Shown piece by piece: positions 10,405-19,305 of a stretch of 64,000 nt of DNA. This stretch comes from Acidisoma sp. PAMC 29798 (GTDB taxonomy: Bacteria > Pseudomonadota > Alphaproteobacteria > Acetobacterales > Acetobacteraceae): positions 1,054,001-1,118,000 of the forward strand of contig NZ_CP126994.1 of assembly GCF_030252425.1 (NCBI RefSeq), given 5' to 3'. The notes below the pieces were generated by a model. That model saw nothing but the letters and a program-made list of their open reading frames with translations. It had not been told where the DNA came from and did not search any database. The stretch's first letter is position 1. Each line of letters begins with the position of its first letter. The position numbers and the translations under genes were made by a program.

Positions 10405-11808
10405 TCAGCCGAGATGCGGATGGCGCGTGTGATAGGCGGTAACCTGTTGGAAGGCATGGCCGGCACGGCACAGCAGCGCTTCGGCGCGATGCGCCCCCAC
10501 GAGTTGGAAGGCGACCGGTACTCCGGCATCGGTGAAGCCACCGGGCAGCGTGATGGTCGGATGGCCTGTCATGTCGAAGGGTGAGGTGAAGCCGAGCAGG
10601 CTGTTCATCAGGCTCTCATCGGTACCGAGCGTCGCCATTTTTGCGAGACTTGGCGCGGCGAAACCCATCGCCGGGATCAGCAAGAGATCGATCTCGGTCA
10701 TCAAGGCATTGACCCGGCCGCGCAGATCTTCCCGGCGCAGCACCATCCTCTGCACATCCAGGCCCGTCACGGAACGCCCGAGATCGAGCAAGCCGGACAG
10801 AGCCGGGCCGTATTCGTCGCGCCGTGACGGGAAGGTCGCCGTATGCGCGACCGCCGTCTCGATGGCGCAAAGCGGAAACCAATCCTGCACTGCCTGGCGG
10901 ATATCGGGGAAGGTGACCTCCACCACGATCGCACCCAGGCCGCGCAGCACCTCAGCCGCTTCGGCCACCACGCGCTGGGTTTCGGCATCGGCGTCAGAGC
11001 CGGTCCATTTGGAGTCGATGCCGATCCGCATTGCGCGCACGCCGCCGTCGATGGACGCGAGATAATCAGGCACCGGCTCTTGCAGCGCCGTCGGGTCCTT
11101 CGGGTCAGCGCCCGCGATGACGCCCAGCATGGCCGCCGCATCGCGGGCGCTACGCGTCATCGGTCCGATATGATCGAGCGTGGCCGCGAGTTCAAAGACG
11201 CCATAGCGGCTGACGCGTCCCCAGGTCGGTTTCAGACCGGTGAGACCCTGTGCCGCCGAGGGAAACCGGATGGAGCCGCCGGTATCGGACCCGAGCGAGC
11301 CGTAGCAAAGGCCTGCTGCAGTCGCGACGCCCGATCCGCTGGACGACGCGCCTGGCCACAGGTCGTGCCCCCAAGGATTGAGCGGCGGCTTCACGGACGG
11401 ATGGTGATCGGCATAGGCGCTTTCGGTGAGCTGAAGCTTGCCCAGGATGATGGCGCCCGCATCCTGCAAGCGGGTGACGACGGTTGCATCCTCACCGGGG
11501 CGATAATCGCCGTGGATCGGCATGCCGGCGGCGGTGGGCACGCCATCCATCCAGCACAGATCCTTCACGGCGATCGGCGCGCCATGCAGGGGCCCACGGA
11601 TCTCACCGCGCGCGATCTCCTCCTCCGCCTGCTTCGCCTTGGCCAGCGCCTCCTCGGGAAGAACCAGCACGTAGCTACGAAGAGTGCCGTCGAGTTTCGC
11701 GATGCGGTCGAGCATCGCTTGCGTGACCGCGACCGGTGACAGGTCACCCGCATGCATGCGGCGGGTGATTTCCGTCAGTTCCAGATATTCGAGTGGGGTT
11801 TCGGTCAT
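10405..11808 (-). CDS. Amidase-signature family hydrolase
   Basis: The start ATG at 11808 has a GAGAGGAT ribosome site; an in-frame start seven codons earlier lacks one. The product has 467 residues. The amidase signature is complete: catalytic K82 (APIAVKDLCW), the serine in GASSSGSGVATAAG (about S155) and nucleophile S179 (GSDTGGSIRFPSA). This Ser-cisSer-Lys family includes GatA, aryl and aliphatic amidases and allophanate hydrolase. There are no gatB/gatC neighbours, so a catabolic amidase is more likely than tRNA amidotransferase. It precedes an amino-acid permease and a D-amino-acid dehydrogenase gene on the same strand, which suggests use of amides or D-amino-acid derivatives. Confidence 0.92.
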   Translation of the reverse strand: MTETPLEYLELTEITRRMHAGDLSPVAVTQAMLDRIAKLDGTLRSYVLVLPEEALAKAKQAEEEIARGEIRGPLHGAPIAVKDLCWMDGVPTAAGMPIHGDYRPGEDATVVTRLQDAGAIILGKLQLTESAYADHHPSVKPPLNPWGHDLWPGASSSGSGVATAAGLCYGSLGSDTGGSIRFPSAAQGLTGLKPTWGRVSRYGVFELAATLDHIGPMTRSARDAAAMLGVIAGADPKDPTALQEPVPDYLASIDGGVRAMRIGIDSKWTGSDADAETQRVVAEAAEVLRGLGAIVVEVTFPDIRQAVQDWFPLCAIETAVAHTATFPSRRDEYGPALSGLLDLGRSVTGLDVQRMVLRREDLRGRVNALMTEIDLLLIPAMGFAAPSLAKMATLGTDESLMNSLLGFTSPFDMTGHPTITLPGGFTDAGVPVAFQLVGAHRAEALLCRAGHAFQQVTAYHTRHPHLG

Positions 11809-11908
11809 GCGGCTATCCTCTCGGGTCAAACACGCGGTTCGGTGAGAGGAGCATCGCAGGTCAGTGTGGCGGCAGGCAACTGGAAGATGGAGTCTCGTGA
11901 AACCTTGT

Positions 11909-11946
11909 GTCCAGGGCGACCGTTTTGGAAGACGGTCGCCCTGGAC
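11909..11946 (-). terminator. Strong hairpin downstream of the amino-acid permease
   Basis: Two perfect 15-base arms (11909-11923 and 11932-11946, core CCAGGGCGACCGT) enclose an 8-base loop, just past the permease stop codon on the minus strand. There is no long T-run on either side, so it may work with Rho or act mainly as an mRNA 3'-end stabiliser. It separates the permease from the amidase transcript. Confidence 0.65.
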
Positions 11947-11952
11947 CGGGTT

Positions 11953-13476
11953 TTAGACGCCGCCGAGGGCGTTTTCCTCACGCAGGATGTCCTGCTGGCG
12001 ACCGCGAATGGCGGCTTCGTTCCTAGGCGGCCCCGGGAAGCGACGGCGCTCGAAGCCGAACCACCCCACCACCAGCAAAGCGAGAATCCCGACGAAATAG
12101 CTGAGCAGGATCGACGTCGGCGGGTTCAACCCGACCCAAATGATAAAGACGCCACCTATGATGGCGATGATGCCGAGGGGTTTAGACCAGCCGCCCAGCC
12201 GAAACGGGCCATAGCTTCGGTTCTTGGCGAACATGGCGGCCAAAATGGCCATGCCGTAGGAGAGTTGGTAGAATAATGCCGTGCCAGCGGCCAAGGCGGC
12301 GAAGGCCGATGAATAGAGAGTCGCGAGAAGGCAGACCACGGCGCAGGTCCAAATCGCTGGAGCGGGCGTCCTGAAGCTGGGCGAGACATGCCGCAGAATG
12401 GACGGCAGTCCCTTATCGCGCGCAAAGGCAAAAACGGCGCGGGAGAAGCCAGTGAGCCCCACCGCGCCACAGATATAGGCCGCGAGCACCATCGCGATCG
12501 CGATGAAGTCCTTCACGATCGTTGGCGCGGGCGCGTTGTTGAACAAGGTTGCGAAGGCATTGCCGCCCTGCTTGGCGATCGCCGCCGGATCGCCCATGGC
12601 CAAGGCCAGAACGACGAGCAACACCAGGCCCAAGCCCGCGGACAGCAAGGCGGAACTGATCATCGCCCTCGGCACGGACCGCGCGGCATCGACCGTTTCC
12701 TCGGAGGTGTGGGCCGATGCGTCATAGGCGGTGATGATCCACAGCGGCAGCAACAGCGCATAGCCAAAGACGAGAATGCCGTTATGGGTCGCCGGCGCCG
12801 TGCCCCCGCCCGCATCGCCGGTGTAATTCTTATAATCGAAAAGATGCGCGATATTGCCAGGATGAATGTTGCACAGCATGACGCCCACAAGCAGCGCCGC
12901 GCCAGCCAGCGTCACATAGGCCCCGAACTCTCCGATACGGGCGAGCATGCGCACGCCGGCATGATTGAGGGCCGCCTGCGTGCCGAGAATGATCGCGACG
13001 CCGACAACCTGATGCCAATATCCCCAGCTTGACGTGTCAATGTGGAAGACCCAGCCCAGGATCATTTGATTGAACAGCAGATAGACTGCGACATCCGACC
13101 CTGCGACCGCGAAGGTATAGGCGAGGAGATTGATCCAGGCGGTCGCCCAACCCCAGCCACGGCCGCCCAATGCCGAAGACCAGTGATAAAGACCGCCAGC
13201 CGTCGGGATCGCGGAACTGATTTCGCCGAGGGATGCCGCGGTCGCCACGGCGATGACGCAACCGACCAGCCAAATGCCCGTGATGCCGATCATGCCGGCG
13301 GTCGAATAGCCTTGCTGGATATTGATACACACGGCCCAGAACAGACCGATAATCATGAAAGAGAGCGCGAAATTGCCGAAGCCGGACATTCGGCGGCTGA
13401 GTTCCTGCGCATAGCCAAACTTATGAAGCGTCTCCGTATCCCGCTTCAGGATTTCGTCAGTGCTGCGATCGACCAT
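11953..13476 (-). CDS. APC-superfamily amino acid permease (ACT-like)
   Basis: The ATG at 13476 has GGAGAGG upstream; the 14 preceding in-frame codons lack such a site. The 507-residue protein has about 12 hydrophobic segments. The opening LHKFGYAQELSRRMSGFGNFALSF, then ISSAIPTAGGLYHWSSAL, AYDASAHTSEETVDAARSVP and FAFARDKGLPS, match the amino acid/choline transporter branch of the APC superfamily (GABA permease-like). It acts in the inner membrane as a secondary importer. Between an amidase and a D-amino-acid dehydrogenase, it probably imports an amino acid or amine. The substrate is not readable. Confidence 0.9.
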   Translation of the reverse strand: MVDRSTDEILKRDTETLHKFGYAQELSRRMSGFGNFALSFMIIGLFWAVCINIQQGYSTAGMIGITGIWLVGCVIAVATAASLGEISSAIPTAGGLYHWSSALGGRGWGWATAWINLLAYTFAVAGSDVAVYLLFNQMILGWVFHIDTSSWGYWHQVVGVAIILGTQAALNHAGVRMLARIGEFGAYVTLAGAALLVGVMLCNIHPGNIAHLFDYKNYTGDAGGGTAPATHNGILVFGYALLLPLWIITAYDASAHTSEETVDAARSVPRAMISSALLSAGLGLVLLVVLALAMGDPAAIAKQGGNAFATLFNNAPAPTIVKDFIAIAMVLAAYICGAVGLTGFSRAVFAFARDKGLPSILRHVSPSFRTPAPAIWTCAVVCLLATLYSSAFAALAAGTALFYQLSYGMAILAAMFAKNRSYGPFRLGGWSKPLGIIAIIGGVFIIWVGLNPPTSILLSYFVGILALLVVGWFGFERRRFPGPPRNEAAIRGRQQDILREENALGGV

Positions 13477-13669
13477 GCGTGCCTCTCCAAATCGGATATT
13501 CGCCTTGAAACAAGGCAAAGGCCGTGCCGAAGGTAAAATTGCCTAAAAAAGAGGACGCACGCTGGGGCAAACACTTGAAATGTCGGCTGAAGTGCCCCGC
13601 TTGGCTTGCTTCGTCTCAGTGTCCGTTGTCGCGCGACTCTCATAGTTGAGAAAGTTTTGAGACGGCCTC

Positions 13670-14929
13670 TCAGCGATCGCCGTGCCGGAACCGGCGCGGA
13701 CTGAAGGCCGTGATCGGGACTGACGGGGTACGGCCGCCAAGAAGTTCGGAGACGAGCAGCCCGGTGCGGGCGCTGGCGGCCAGCCCGATATGGCCATGGC
13801 CGAAAGCATAGGCGATGCGGTTGCTGCGATCGGACAAGCCGATGACGGGGAGGGAATCCGGCATGCTTGGCCGCCGCCCCATCCAACGCGTCAGGCGTTG
13901 GTCGCCATACTGCGGTGATAGCGCGGGGAACAGGCGCCCGCCAAGCGTCAGCAACTTATCGGCCCGTCGCCAGTCTGGATTGGCGGTCAAGCCCGCGAAC
14001 TCCACCGTGCCGGCCAGGCGTAGGCCGGCCTCCATCGGTGTCGCGACGAATTTGCCTTCCGCATCCATGATCGGAAGCCTCGGCGTGGCTTCCGGCGCTT
14101 GGATAACGACATGGTAGCCACGCTCGGTATCCAGCGGCAGCGTGTCGCCCAGTTGCGATGCCAGCGCCTTGGAATAGGCGCCGGCGGCGACAACCGCCGC
14201 CTCCGCGCCGATGACGCCGTGGCTGGACTGAACGCCGCAAAAGGTCTCGCCATCGAAGGCGAAGCCGGTGGCTTTCGCGCGTAGGATGGTCCCGCCATCG
14301 CGTTGGAAGGCCTCGGCCATGGCATTGATCAGTCGGTTCGGATTGGTCGTGTGGCCGTTGTCGGGAAAGAACACGCCGATGCGATAGTCGCGTGACAGGC
14401 TTGGTTCCAGCTGGCGAAGTTCTTCCTGGTGCAGAACCGTAAAGGCGATTCCGGCATCGCGGCGGAGCTGCCATCCCATGGCATCGCCATCGAAGGCCTG
14501 CTGCGAGCGATAGACGACCAGATGGCCTTGGCGCCGGATCAGATCCTGGGCGCCCGCGTTGCGGGCCAGCTCCATCGTCAACTCCACCGAATCATGTAGC
14601 AGACCACGGAGAGCGGCAGACTGATCGCGCACGCGCGCCGGCGTTCCGGCTTGGAGGAAGCGAATAAGCCAGGGCGTGATCTGAGGCAGATACCGCCACC
14701 GGATGGAGAGGGGACCCAAGGGATCCAGAAGCCAACCGGGGATCTTGGGCAGATTGCCCGGCATCGACATGGGAACGACGGAGGAGGGGTTGAGGCAGCC
14801 GGCATTGCCGAAGGATGCACCCTCGGCGATCGGATCGGGATCGAGGATGGTCACCTCATGTCCATCGCGCAGCAGCCAACTGGCCGCGGATACGCCGATG
14901 GCCCCTCCGCCGATCACGACAACCTTCAT
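13670..14929 (-). CDS. FAD-dependent D-amino acid dehydrogenase (DadA-like)
   Basis: A protein of 419 residues. The N-terminal MKVVVIGGGAIGVSAASWLL is the dinucleotide-binding loop, and ILDPDPIAEGASFGNAG follows as in DadA. Later motifs are LEPSLSRDYRIGVFFPDNGHTTNP, VVAAGAYSKALA and, near the C-terminus, GRRPSMPDSLPVIG and YAFGHGHIGLAASARTG. DadA oxidises D-amino acids to 2-oxo acids and passes electrons to the respiratory chain. The gene is 193 bases upstream of the permease on the same strand; no alanine racemase gene is adjacent. A related amine or sarcosine oxidase activity cannot be excluded. Confidence 0.9.
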   Translation of the reverse strand: MKVVVIGGGAIGVSAASWLLRDGHEVTILDPDPIAEGASFGNAGCLNPSSVVPMSMPGNLPKIPGWLLDPLGPLSIRWRYLPQITPWLIRFLQAGTPARVRDQSAALRGLLHDSVELTMELARNAGAQDLIRRQGHLVVYRSQQAFDGDAMGWQLRRDAGIAFTVLHQEELRQLEPSLSRDYRIGVFFPDNGHTTNPNRLINAMAEAFQRDGGTILRAKATGFAFDGETFCGVQSSHGVIGAEAAVVAAGAYSKALASQLGDTLPLDTERGYHVVIQAPEATPRLPIMDAEGKFVATPMEAGLRLAGTVEFAGLTANPDWRRADKLLTLGGRLFPALSPQYGDQRLTRWMGRRPSMPDSLPVIGLSDRSNRIAYAFGHGHIGLAASARTGLLVSELLGGRTPSVPITAFSPRRFRHGDR

Positions 14930-15134
14930 CGATAGAACTCCACACCGAATGCACGGTGAAACGGCGCAAGGACCATGCCAGGGCGAAGCCGCCGTACCGA
15001 TACCTTGGACACCGTGAGGCGACGATCACCGGGTATGAGAATCTTCTCGCGGATGAGACGCCGCGGCACGGGCGGCTGCATCGCAAGGCCGCCAAAGCCT
15101 TGATCCTCCATTGTTTTGTATGCGCTCCGCGCCT

Positions 15135-15149
15135 TGGCACGGCACTTGC
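15135..15149 (+). promoter_or_regulatory. Sigma-54 (-24/-12) promoter
   Basis: The bases read TGGCACG, four bases (GCAC), then TTGC, with T immediately before. This matches the RpoN consensus TGGCACG-N4-TTGC exactly, and the GG-to-GC spacing is correct. Transcription would begin near 15160, about 27 bases before the flavin oxidoreductase start. An AcoR-like sigma-54 activator gene ends the same gene set at 19306-21300, so promoter and activator fit together. Confidence 0.82.
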
Positions 15150-15186
15150 CCCTCTGCCAAACGCGTCTGATTCTTTCGCGCAATCT

Positions 15187-16284
15187 ATGGGGATGACGGT
15201 GAAGCTCTCGCTCTTTATGATGCCGTTGCACACGATGCACCGCAGTTATCCAGTAACCCTCGAAGAAGATATCGAGGCCTTTAAGCTTGCCGATGAACTG
15301 GGTTTCGATGAAGGCTGGTGCGGAGAGCATTACTCATCGGAGATCGAACAGATTTCCTCGCCGATGATGTTCCTGGCCTATATCGCCAGCATGACCAAAA
15401 CCATGAAGCTCGGCACGGGCGTGGTCTCTCTGCCGCTCTATCATCCGGCGCAGCTCGCGGCCCATGTCGCCTTGCTCGACAATCTGACCAAGGGTCGCCT
15501 GATTCTTGGTATCGGCACCGGGGGCCTAGGCTCTGATTTCGAACTCTTCGGGCTTGAGGGCGCGGATCGTCAGGCCATGATGCTCGAGTCCCTCGGCCTC
15601 ATGCGAAAAATCTGGGCCTCCGGTCCGCCCTATGATCTGCCGGGCAAGTTCTGGACGATCAAGCTGCGCACCATGGTCTGGCCGGAACTCGGTGTCGGCA
15701 CCTTGCCCAAGACGTTTCAGCGCCCGCATCCGCCGCTCGCTGTCTCCGTCAGCAGTCCCAATTCAAGCTCGATCCGCGTCGCAGCACGCAACGATCTCAT
15801 GCCAATTTCGGCAAACTTCGTGGCACCCTGGGTGGTCAAGACCCATTGGGATACGTACACGGATGAGATGACCAAGCTGGGCAAAGACCCGGATGGCCGA
15901 AACTGGCGCGTCGCCCGCAGCATTCATGTTGCAGAGACGGATCAGGAGGCTGAGGATTTCGTCAAAACGCCCGGCGGCGCCTATGACTGGTATTACGACT
16001 ATATGTTCCAGGTCTATGAGCGCATGGATGCGGCGGCCTTGCTGGCTCCGGTCCAGGGGATGGACGCATCCCAGATCACGCCGGCTGTGGTGCGCGACAA
16101 TTTCGTGATCTACGGCAGCCCTGAAACCGTCGCCCGCAAGTTGCTGGCGTTTCGGGAAGAGGTGGGGCCGTTTGGAACGCTCATGATGACAGCTCATGAT
16201 TGGGCGGAAAAAGCCGCCATGCGCAAATCGATGGAACTGCTGGCGTTGAACGTCATGCCGAACGTCCGCAAGCAGTTACTGTAG
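15187..16284 (+). CDS. LLM-class (luciferase-like) flavin-dependent oxidoreductase
   Basis: The 365-residue frame is taken from the ATG at 15187; the ATG at 15193 (MTVKLSLFMMPLH) is equally possible. A much longer open frame exists upstream, but it would start before the sigma-54 promoter. Motifs of the luciferase-like TIM barrel are clear: ADELGFDEGWCGEHY, KLGTGVVSLPLYHPAQLA, LDNLTKGRLILGIGTGGLGSD and, at the end, VIYGSPETVARKLLAFREEVG. Members use reduced flavin (FMN or F420) to oxygenate or reduce ketones, alkanes, sulfonates and similar compounds. It is the first gene after the sigma-54 promoter, followed by two further oxidoreductases. The substrate is unknown and no flavin reductase gene is adjacent. 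Confidence 0.9.
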   Translation: MGMTVKLSLFMMPLHTMHRSYPVTLEEDIEAFKLADELGFDEGWCGEHYSSEIEQISSPMMFLAYIASMTKTMKLGTGVVSLPLYHPAQLAAHVALLDNLTKGRLILGIGTGGLGSDFELFGLEGADRQAMMLESLGLMRKIWASGPPYDLPGKFWTIKLRTMVWPELGVGTLPKTFQRPHPPLAVSVSSPNSSSIRVAARNDLMPISANFVAPWVVKTHWDTYTDEMTKLGKDPDGRNWRVARSIHVAETDQEAEDFVKTPGGAYDWYYDYMFQVYERMDAAALLAPVQGMDASQITPAVVRDNFVIYGSPETVARKLLAFREEVGPFGTLMMTAHDWAEKAAMRKSMELLALNVMPNVRKQLL

Positions 16285-16323
16285 ATTACGATGCGTCTGG
16301 GTGGGGTCGTCTTCTGGCCATTC

Positions 16324-16410
16324 CGTCATGCTCGGCGAAGGCCGGGCATCCACGCCTTCCTTGCGGCACGAAGGCAAGCCGTGGATGGCACACCTTCGCA
16401 TACCATGACG
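16324..16410. repeat. 87-base nested palindromic element between genes
   Basis: In the 188-base gap between two oxidoreductase genes, four nested inverted pairs share one centre. They are CGTCATG/CATGACG (16324-16330, 16404-16410), CGAAGG/CCTTCG (16336-16341, 16393-16398), CATCCACG/CGTGGATG (16347-16354, 16380-16387) and GCCTTC/GAAGGC (16354-16359, 16370-16375). It could fold as a long hairpin in RNA. The style resembles dispersed palindromic elements of alphaproteobacteria, but no second copy was noticed in this window. Confidence 0.7.
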
Positions 16411-16472
16411 ATAGGTTTGGAGAACGGGCCAACAAATCTTACCGAATCCATCAGAACACACAGGGCCCGGCG

Positions 16473-17738
16473 ATGACACCGATGCGCGACGATCTTCTCC
16501 AGCCCGGGCGGCTTTGGTGGAACTGGTTTGGCGAGCAGTATTTCGTGCCGCGCTATGTCGCCAAGCCCAGGACGGAAGAGGACGTGCAGGACATCGTCCG
16601 CGCCGCGCGCCGCATGGATCTGCCGATACGCGCGAGCGGGGCGGGACATTCCAATCCGGCGGTGGTGCCGACACCCGGCATCCATGTCGATTTCGATGAT
16701 TTCCGCGATGTGATCTCGGTTGATCCCGATCTCCTGCGCGTCGTTGTGCGGCCGGGAATTCGCGTTGGCGATCTCAGCCGCTTCCTGCGAACGCGTGGCA
16801 TGTCGCTGAACAATCAGGGTGATATCGACACGCAAACCATTGCCGGCGCGATCATGACGGCGACCCATGGTGCCGGCATCACGCTGCCCTGCTTCTCCGC
16901 GCAAATGATCGCGGCGCGCATGGTCATCGCCGATGGCAGCATCCTTGATCTGTCAGCGGAGACGGATGGGGAGCTTTTTAAAGCCTTCCGCACCTCGCTC
17001 GGCATGTTCGGCCTGATCGTCTCGATCACCCTTCAAGCCGTACCGTCCTACAATATCCGCAAGACGTCGTGGAACGCCGATACCGAGGATTGTCTCACCT
17101 CCTTGCATGACCTGTTGCGCGACAATCGGACCTTTTGGTTCTTCTGGTTGCCGCACAAGGACTCCGCCGATCTCTTTGAACTGCCCGCCACCGTGCCGTC
17201 ACGCACGACCCGTGACAACGATATCTGCCATATGCGCGCCTATAATGCCGTGCCCGCGTCGACTCCCGCGCCCGCGCTGAATGCCGGTGAGGTTTTCGAT
17301 CATAGTTCGGTCATCTATCCCAATGTTTACATGCCGAATTTCCGGGAGGTTGAATATGCCGTGCCCTTCGCGCGGTTCGAGGAAACCTTCGATGCTCTGC
17401 GGCAGCTCTTTCGCAGCACGTATCCGGAGGCGCTCTTTCCAATCGAGTGCCGGCCGGTGAAGGCCGACGATTCTTATCTCAGCGCCTATAGCGAAAGGGA
17501 CGGATACGCTTTGTCGGTATCCGGTCCTTTGGAAGAATCGACCTGGCCAATGCTGCGCGATGTCGATGCGATCTTTGATCGCTATGATGGCCGGCCTCAT
17601 TGGGGCAAGCACCACTTCATGTCGCAGGCGCGGATGGAAAAGCTCTTTCCGCGGTACGATACGTTCAAGGCGCTTCGTCGAGAGATCGATCCGGACGGCA
17701 TCTTCCTCAACGACCACCTGCGCGCCCTTTTCGTCTAA
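16473..17738 (+). CDS. FAD-linked oxidase of the sugar-lactone oxidase (ALO/gulonolactone) family
   Basis: I chose the ATG at 16473 (MTPMRDDLLQPGRLWWNWFG), because the preceding in-frame stretch crosses the palindromic element and the end of the previous gene. The product has 421 residues. The PCMH FAD domain shows IRASGAGHSNPAV (the GHS histidine is the covalent flavin site in this family), VRPGIRVGDLSRFLRTRGMS and TATHGAG. The C-terminal ALO domain has PIECRPVKADD, RPHWGKHHF and IDPDGIFLNDHLR. Relatives oxidise aldonolactones, sugar alcohols (alditol oxidase) or related polyols with oxygen or a dye acceptor. There is no signal peptide, so it is cytoplasmic. It lies between the LLM enzyme and an aldehyde dehydrogenase. 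Confidence 0.88.
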   Translation: MTPMRDDLLQPGRLWWNWFGEQYFVPRYVAKPRTEEDVQDIVRAARRMDLPIRASGAGHSNPAVVPTPGIHVDFDDFRDVISVDPDLLRVVVRPGIRVGDLSRFLRTRGMSLNNQGDIDTQTIAGAIMTATHGAGITLPCFSAQMIAARMVIADGSILDLSAETDGELFKAFRTSLGMFGLIVSITLQAVPSYNIRKTSWNADTEDCLTSLHDLLRDNRTFWFFWLPHKDSADLFELPATVPSRTTRDNDICHMRAYNAVPASTPAPALNAGEVFDHSSVIYPNVYMPNFREVEYAVPFARFEETFDALRQLFRSTYPEALFPIECRPVKADDSYLSAYSERDGYALSVSGPLEESTWPMLRDVDAIFDRYDGRPHWGKHHFMSQARMEKLFPRYDTFKALRREIDPDGIFLNDHLRALFV

Positions 17739-17759
17739 GCCATCCTAGAGAGAATTATC

Positions 17760-19235
17760 ATGTCGTATGAGCACATCCTGCCCAAGGGCTGCGTCCGCAA
17801 CCTGATCATCGATGGCCGCATCGTGCCGGCGATCTCTGGCCGCACCTTCGAAACGCGCAATCCGGCGACCGGTGTGCTCCTCGCGCAGGTCGCGGAAGGG
17901 GATGCCCAGGATATCGACCTGGCCGTGGCCGCTGCACGCAGGGCCTTTGAGGGGCCGTGGAGCCGCTTCACACCCTTCCAACGGCAGGAATGCCTTTTGA
18001 AACTGGCGCAATTGGTCGATGAGCATTTTGAGGAGTTCAGCCTGCTCGACACGCTCGACATGGGGGCGCCGATCACCTTCACGCGCGGGCGGCGCCAGCG
18101 CGCGATCGGCATGCTGCGCTTCTATGCCGGTCTATGCACCACGACCCACGGCGAGACCTTGCCCAATTCTTTGCCCGGTAATGTCTTCAGCTATACCTTG
18201 AAGGAGCCAATCGGCGTTGTCGGCGCCATCACGCCATGGAATGCGCCGCTGACATCGACCATCTGGAAGATCGGACCGGTGCTGGCCTCCGGCTGCACCA
18301 TGGTGCTCAAGCCTGCCGAGGACGCTCCGCTGACTGCGCTGCGTCTGGGGGAATTGGTGCTGGAAGCTGGGTTTCCGCCGGGCGTCGTCAATGTCGTGCC
18401 GGGTTTCGGCGCGACGGCCGGTTCGGCTTTGGCCAGCCACATGGGCGTAGACAAGATCGCCTTCACCGGCTCGGACGTAACGGGACGCAAGATCATCGAA
18501 GCCTCGAAAAGCAACATCAAGCGACTGATGTTGGAACTCGGCGGCAAGTCGCCCGACGTCGTCTTTGCCGACGCCAATCTTGACGCGGCGGTCGCCGGCG
18601 CAGGCATGGGCGTCTTTGGCAATTCCGGCCAGATTTGCAGCGCCGGCACCCGTATCCTTGTCGAGCGACCCATCTACGACGACTTCGTGTCCCGCCTGTC
18701 GGACTTCGCCTCCAAACTGCGCGTGGGGGACGGTATCGACCCGCAAACCCAGATCGGCCCGGTTGTTTCGGCAAAGCAATTGGATCGGATCGCGGGCTAT
18801 ATCGCTGTCGGCGTCGAAGAAGGTGCGACCGCCGAAACCGGCGGCGCGCGTCTTGAAAGCGAAGGGCTGCGCGACGGCTTCTTTATCAGACCGACGGTCC
18901 TGGCGGGCGTGCGCAATGACATGCGCGTCGCTCAGGAGGAAATCTTCGGGCCGGTCGCTTCGGTGATCGCCTTCGACACGATGGAGGAGGCGGCGACGAT
19001 CGCGAATGCCACGCCCTTCGGCCTCGGTGCGGGCGTTTGGACGCAGACCATCTCCAAGGCCCATATCATGGCAAAAGCCATCCGGTCAGGCACCGTCTGG
19101 GTCAATTGCTACGGACTGCTGGATCCGGTGATCCCCTTCGGCGGTTACAAGGCCAGTGGCTATGGCCGCGAGTCAGGCCTGCAGCATGTCGAAGACTATC
19201 TCCAGACCAAATCGGTCGTTATCCAGAACGGATGA
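17760..19235 (+). CDS. NAD(P)-dependent aldehyde dehydrogenase
   Basis: A full-length member (491 residues) of the aldehyde dehydrogenase superfamily. Seen are GAITPWNAPL, VLKPAEDAPLTALRLGEL, the nucleotide-binding FTGSDVTG, catalytic E259 (LELGGKSPDVVF) and catalytic C293 (GQICSAGTR). The closing EIFGPVASV and PFGGYKASGYGRESG are also family motifs. It oxidises an aldehyde to the acid. It starts 21 bases after the lactone-oxidase-type gene with an AGAGAGA ribosome site, so it is co-transcribed with it. An aldehyde formed by one of the two upstream flavoenzymes is the natural guess for its substrate. Confidence 0.95.
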   Translation: MSYEHILPKGCVRNLIIDGRIVPAISGRTFETRNPATGVLLAQVAEGDAQDIDLAVAAARRAFEGPWSRFTPFQRQECLLKLAQLVDEHFEEFSLLDTLDMGAPITFTRGRRQRAIGMLRFYAGLCTTTHGETLPNSLPGNVFSYTLKEPIGVVGAITPWNAPLTSTIWKIGPVLASGCTMVLKPAEDAPLTALRLGELVLEAGFPPGVVNVVPGFGATAGSALASHMGVDKIAFTGSDVTGRKIIEASKSNIKRLMLELGGKSPDVVFADANLDAAVAGAGMGVFGNSGQICSAGTRILVERPIYDDFVSRLSDFASKLRVGDGIDPQTQIGPVVSAKQLDRIAGYIAVGVEEGATAETGGARLESEGLRDGFFIRPTVLAGVRNDMRVAQEEIFGPVASVIAFDTMEEAATIANATPFGLGAGVWTQTISKAHIMAKAIRSGTVWVNCYGLLDPVIPFGGYKASGYGRESGLQHVEDYLQTKSVVIQNG

Positions 19236-19305
19236 CGGTGAGGCTTGGTGAGGCGAGAAAGGCATTGGCGAAAATGTAGCATCTTCTTGACTTGACTCGC
19301 CGTGC

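Noticed and set aside
10405-11808. GatA subunit of tRNA amidotransferase
   Set aside because: No gatB or gatC nearby and a catabolic context; a general amidase is the safer call.
15121-15160. The longer reading frame (from 14815) for the flavin oxidoreductase gene
   Set aside because: It would start before the sigma-54 promoter and inside the divergent dehydrogenase gene; the upstream residues have no family character.
16382-16398. A second sigma-54-like box (TGGCACA then TTCGC) before the lactone-oxidase-type gene
   Set aside because: GG-to-GC spacing is one base short, the -12 element is poor, and the bases are explained by the palindromic element.
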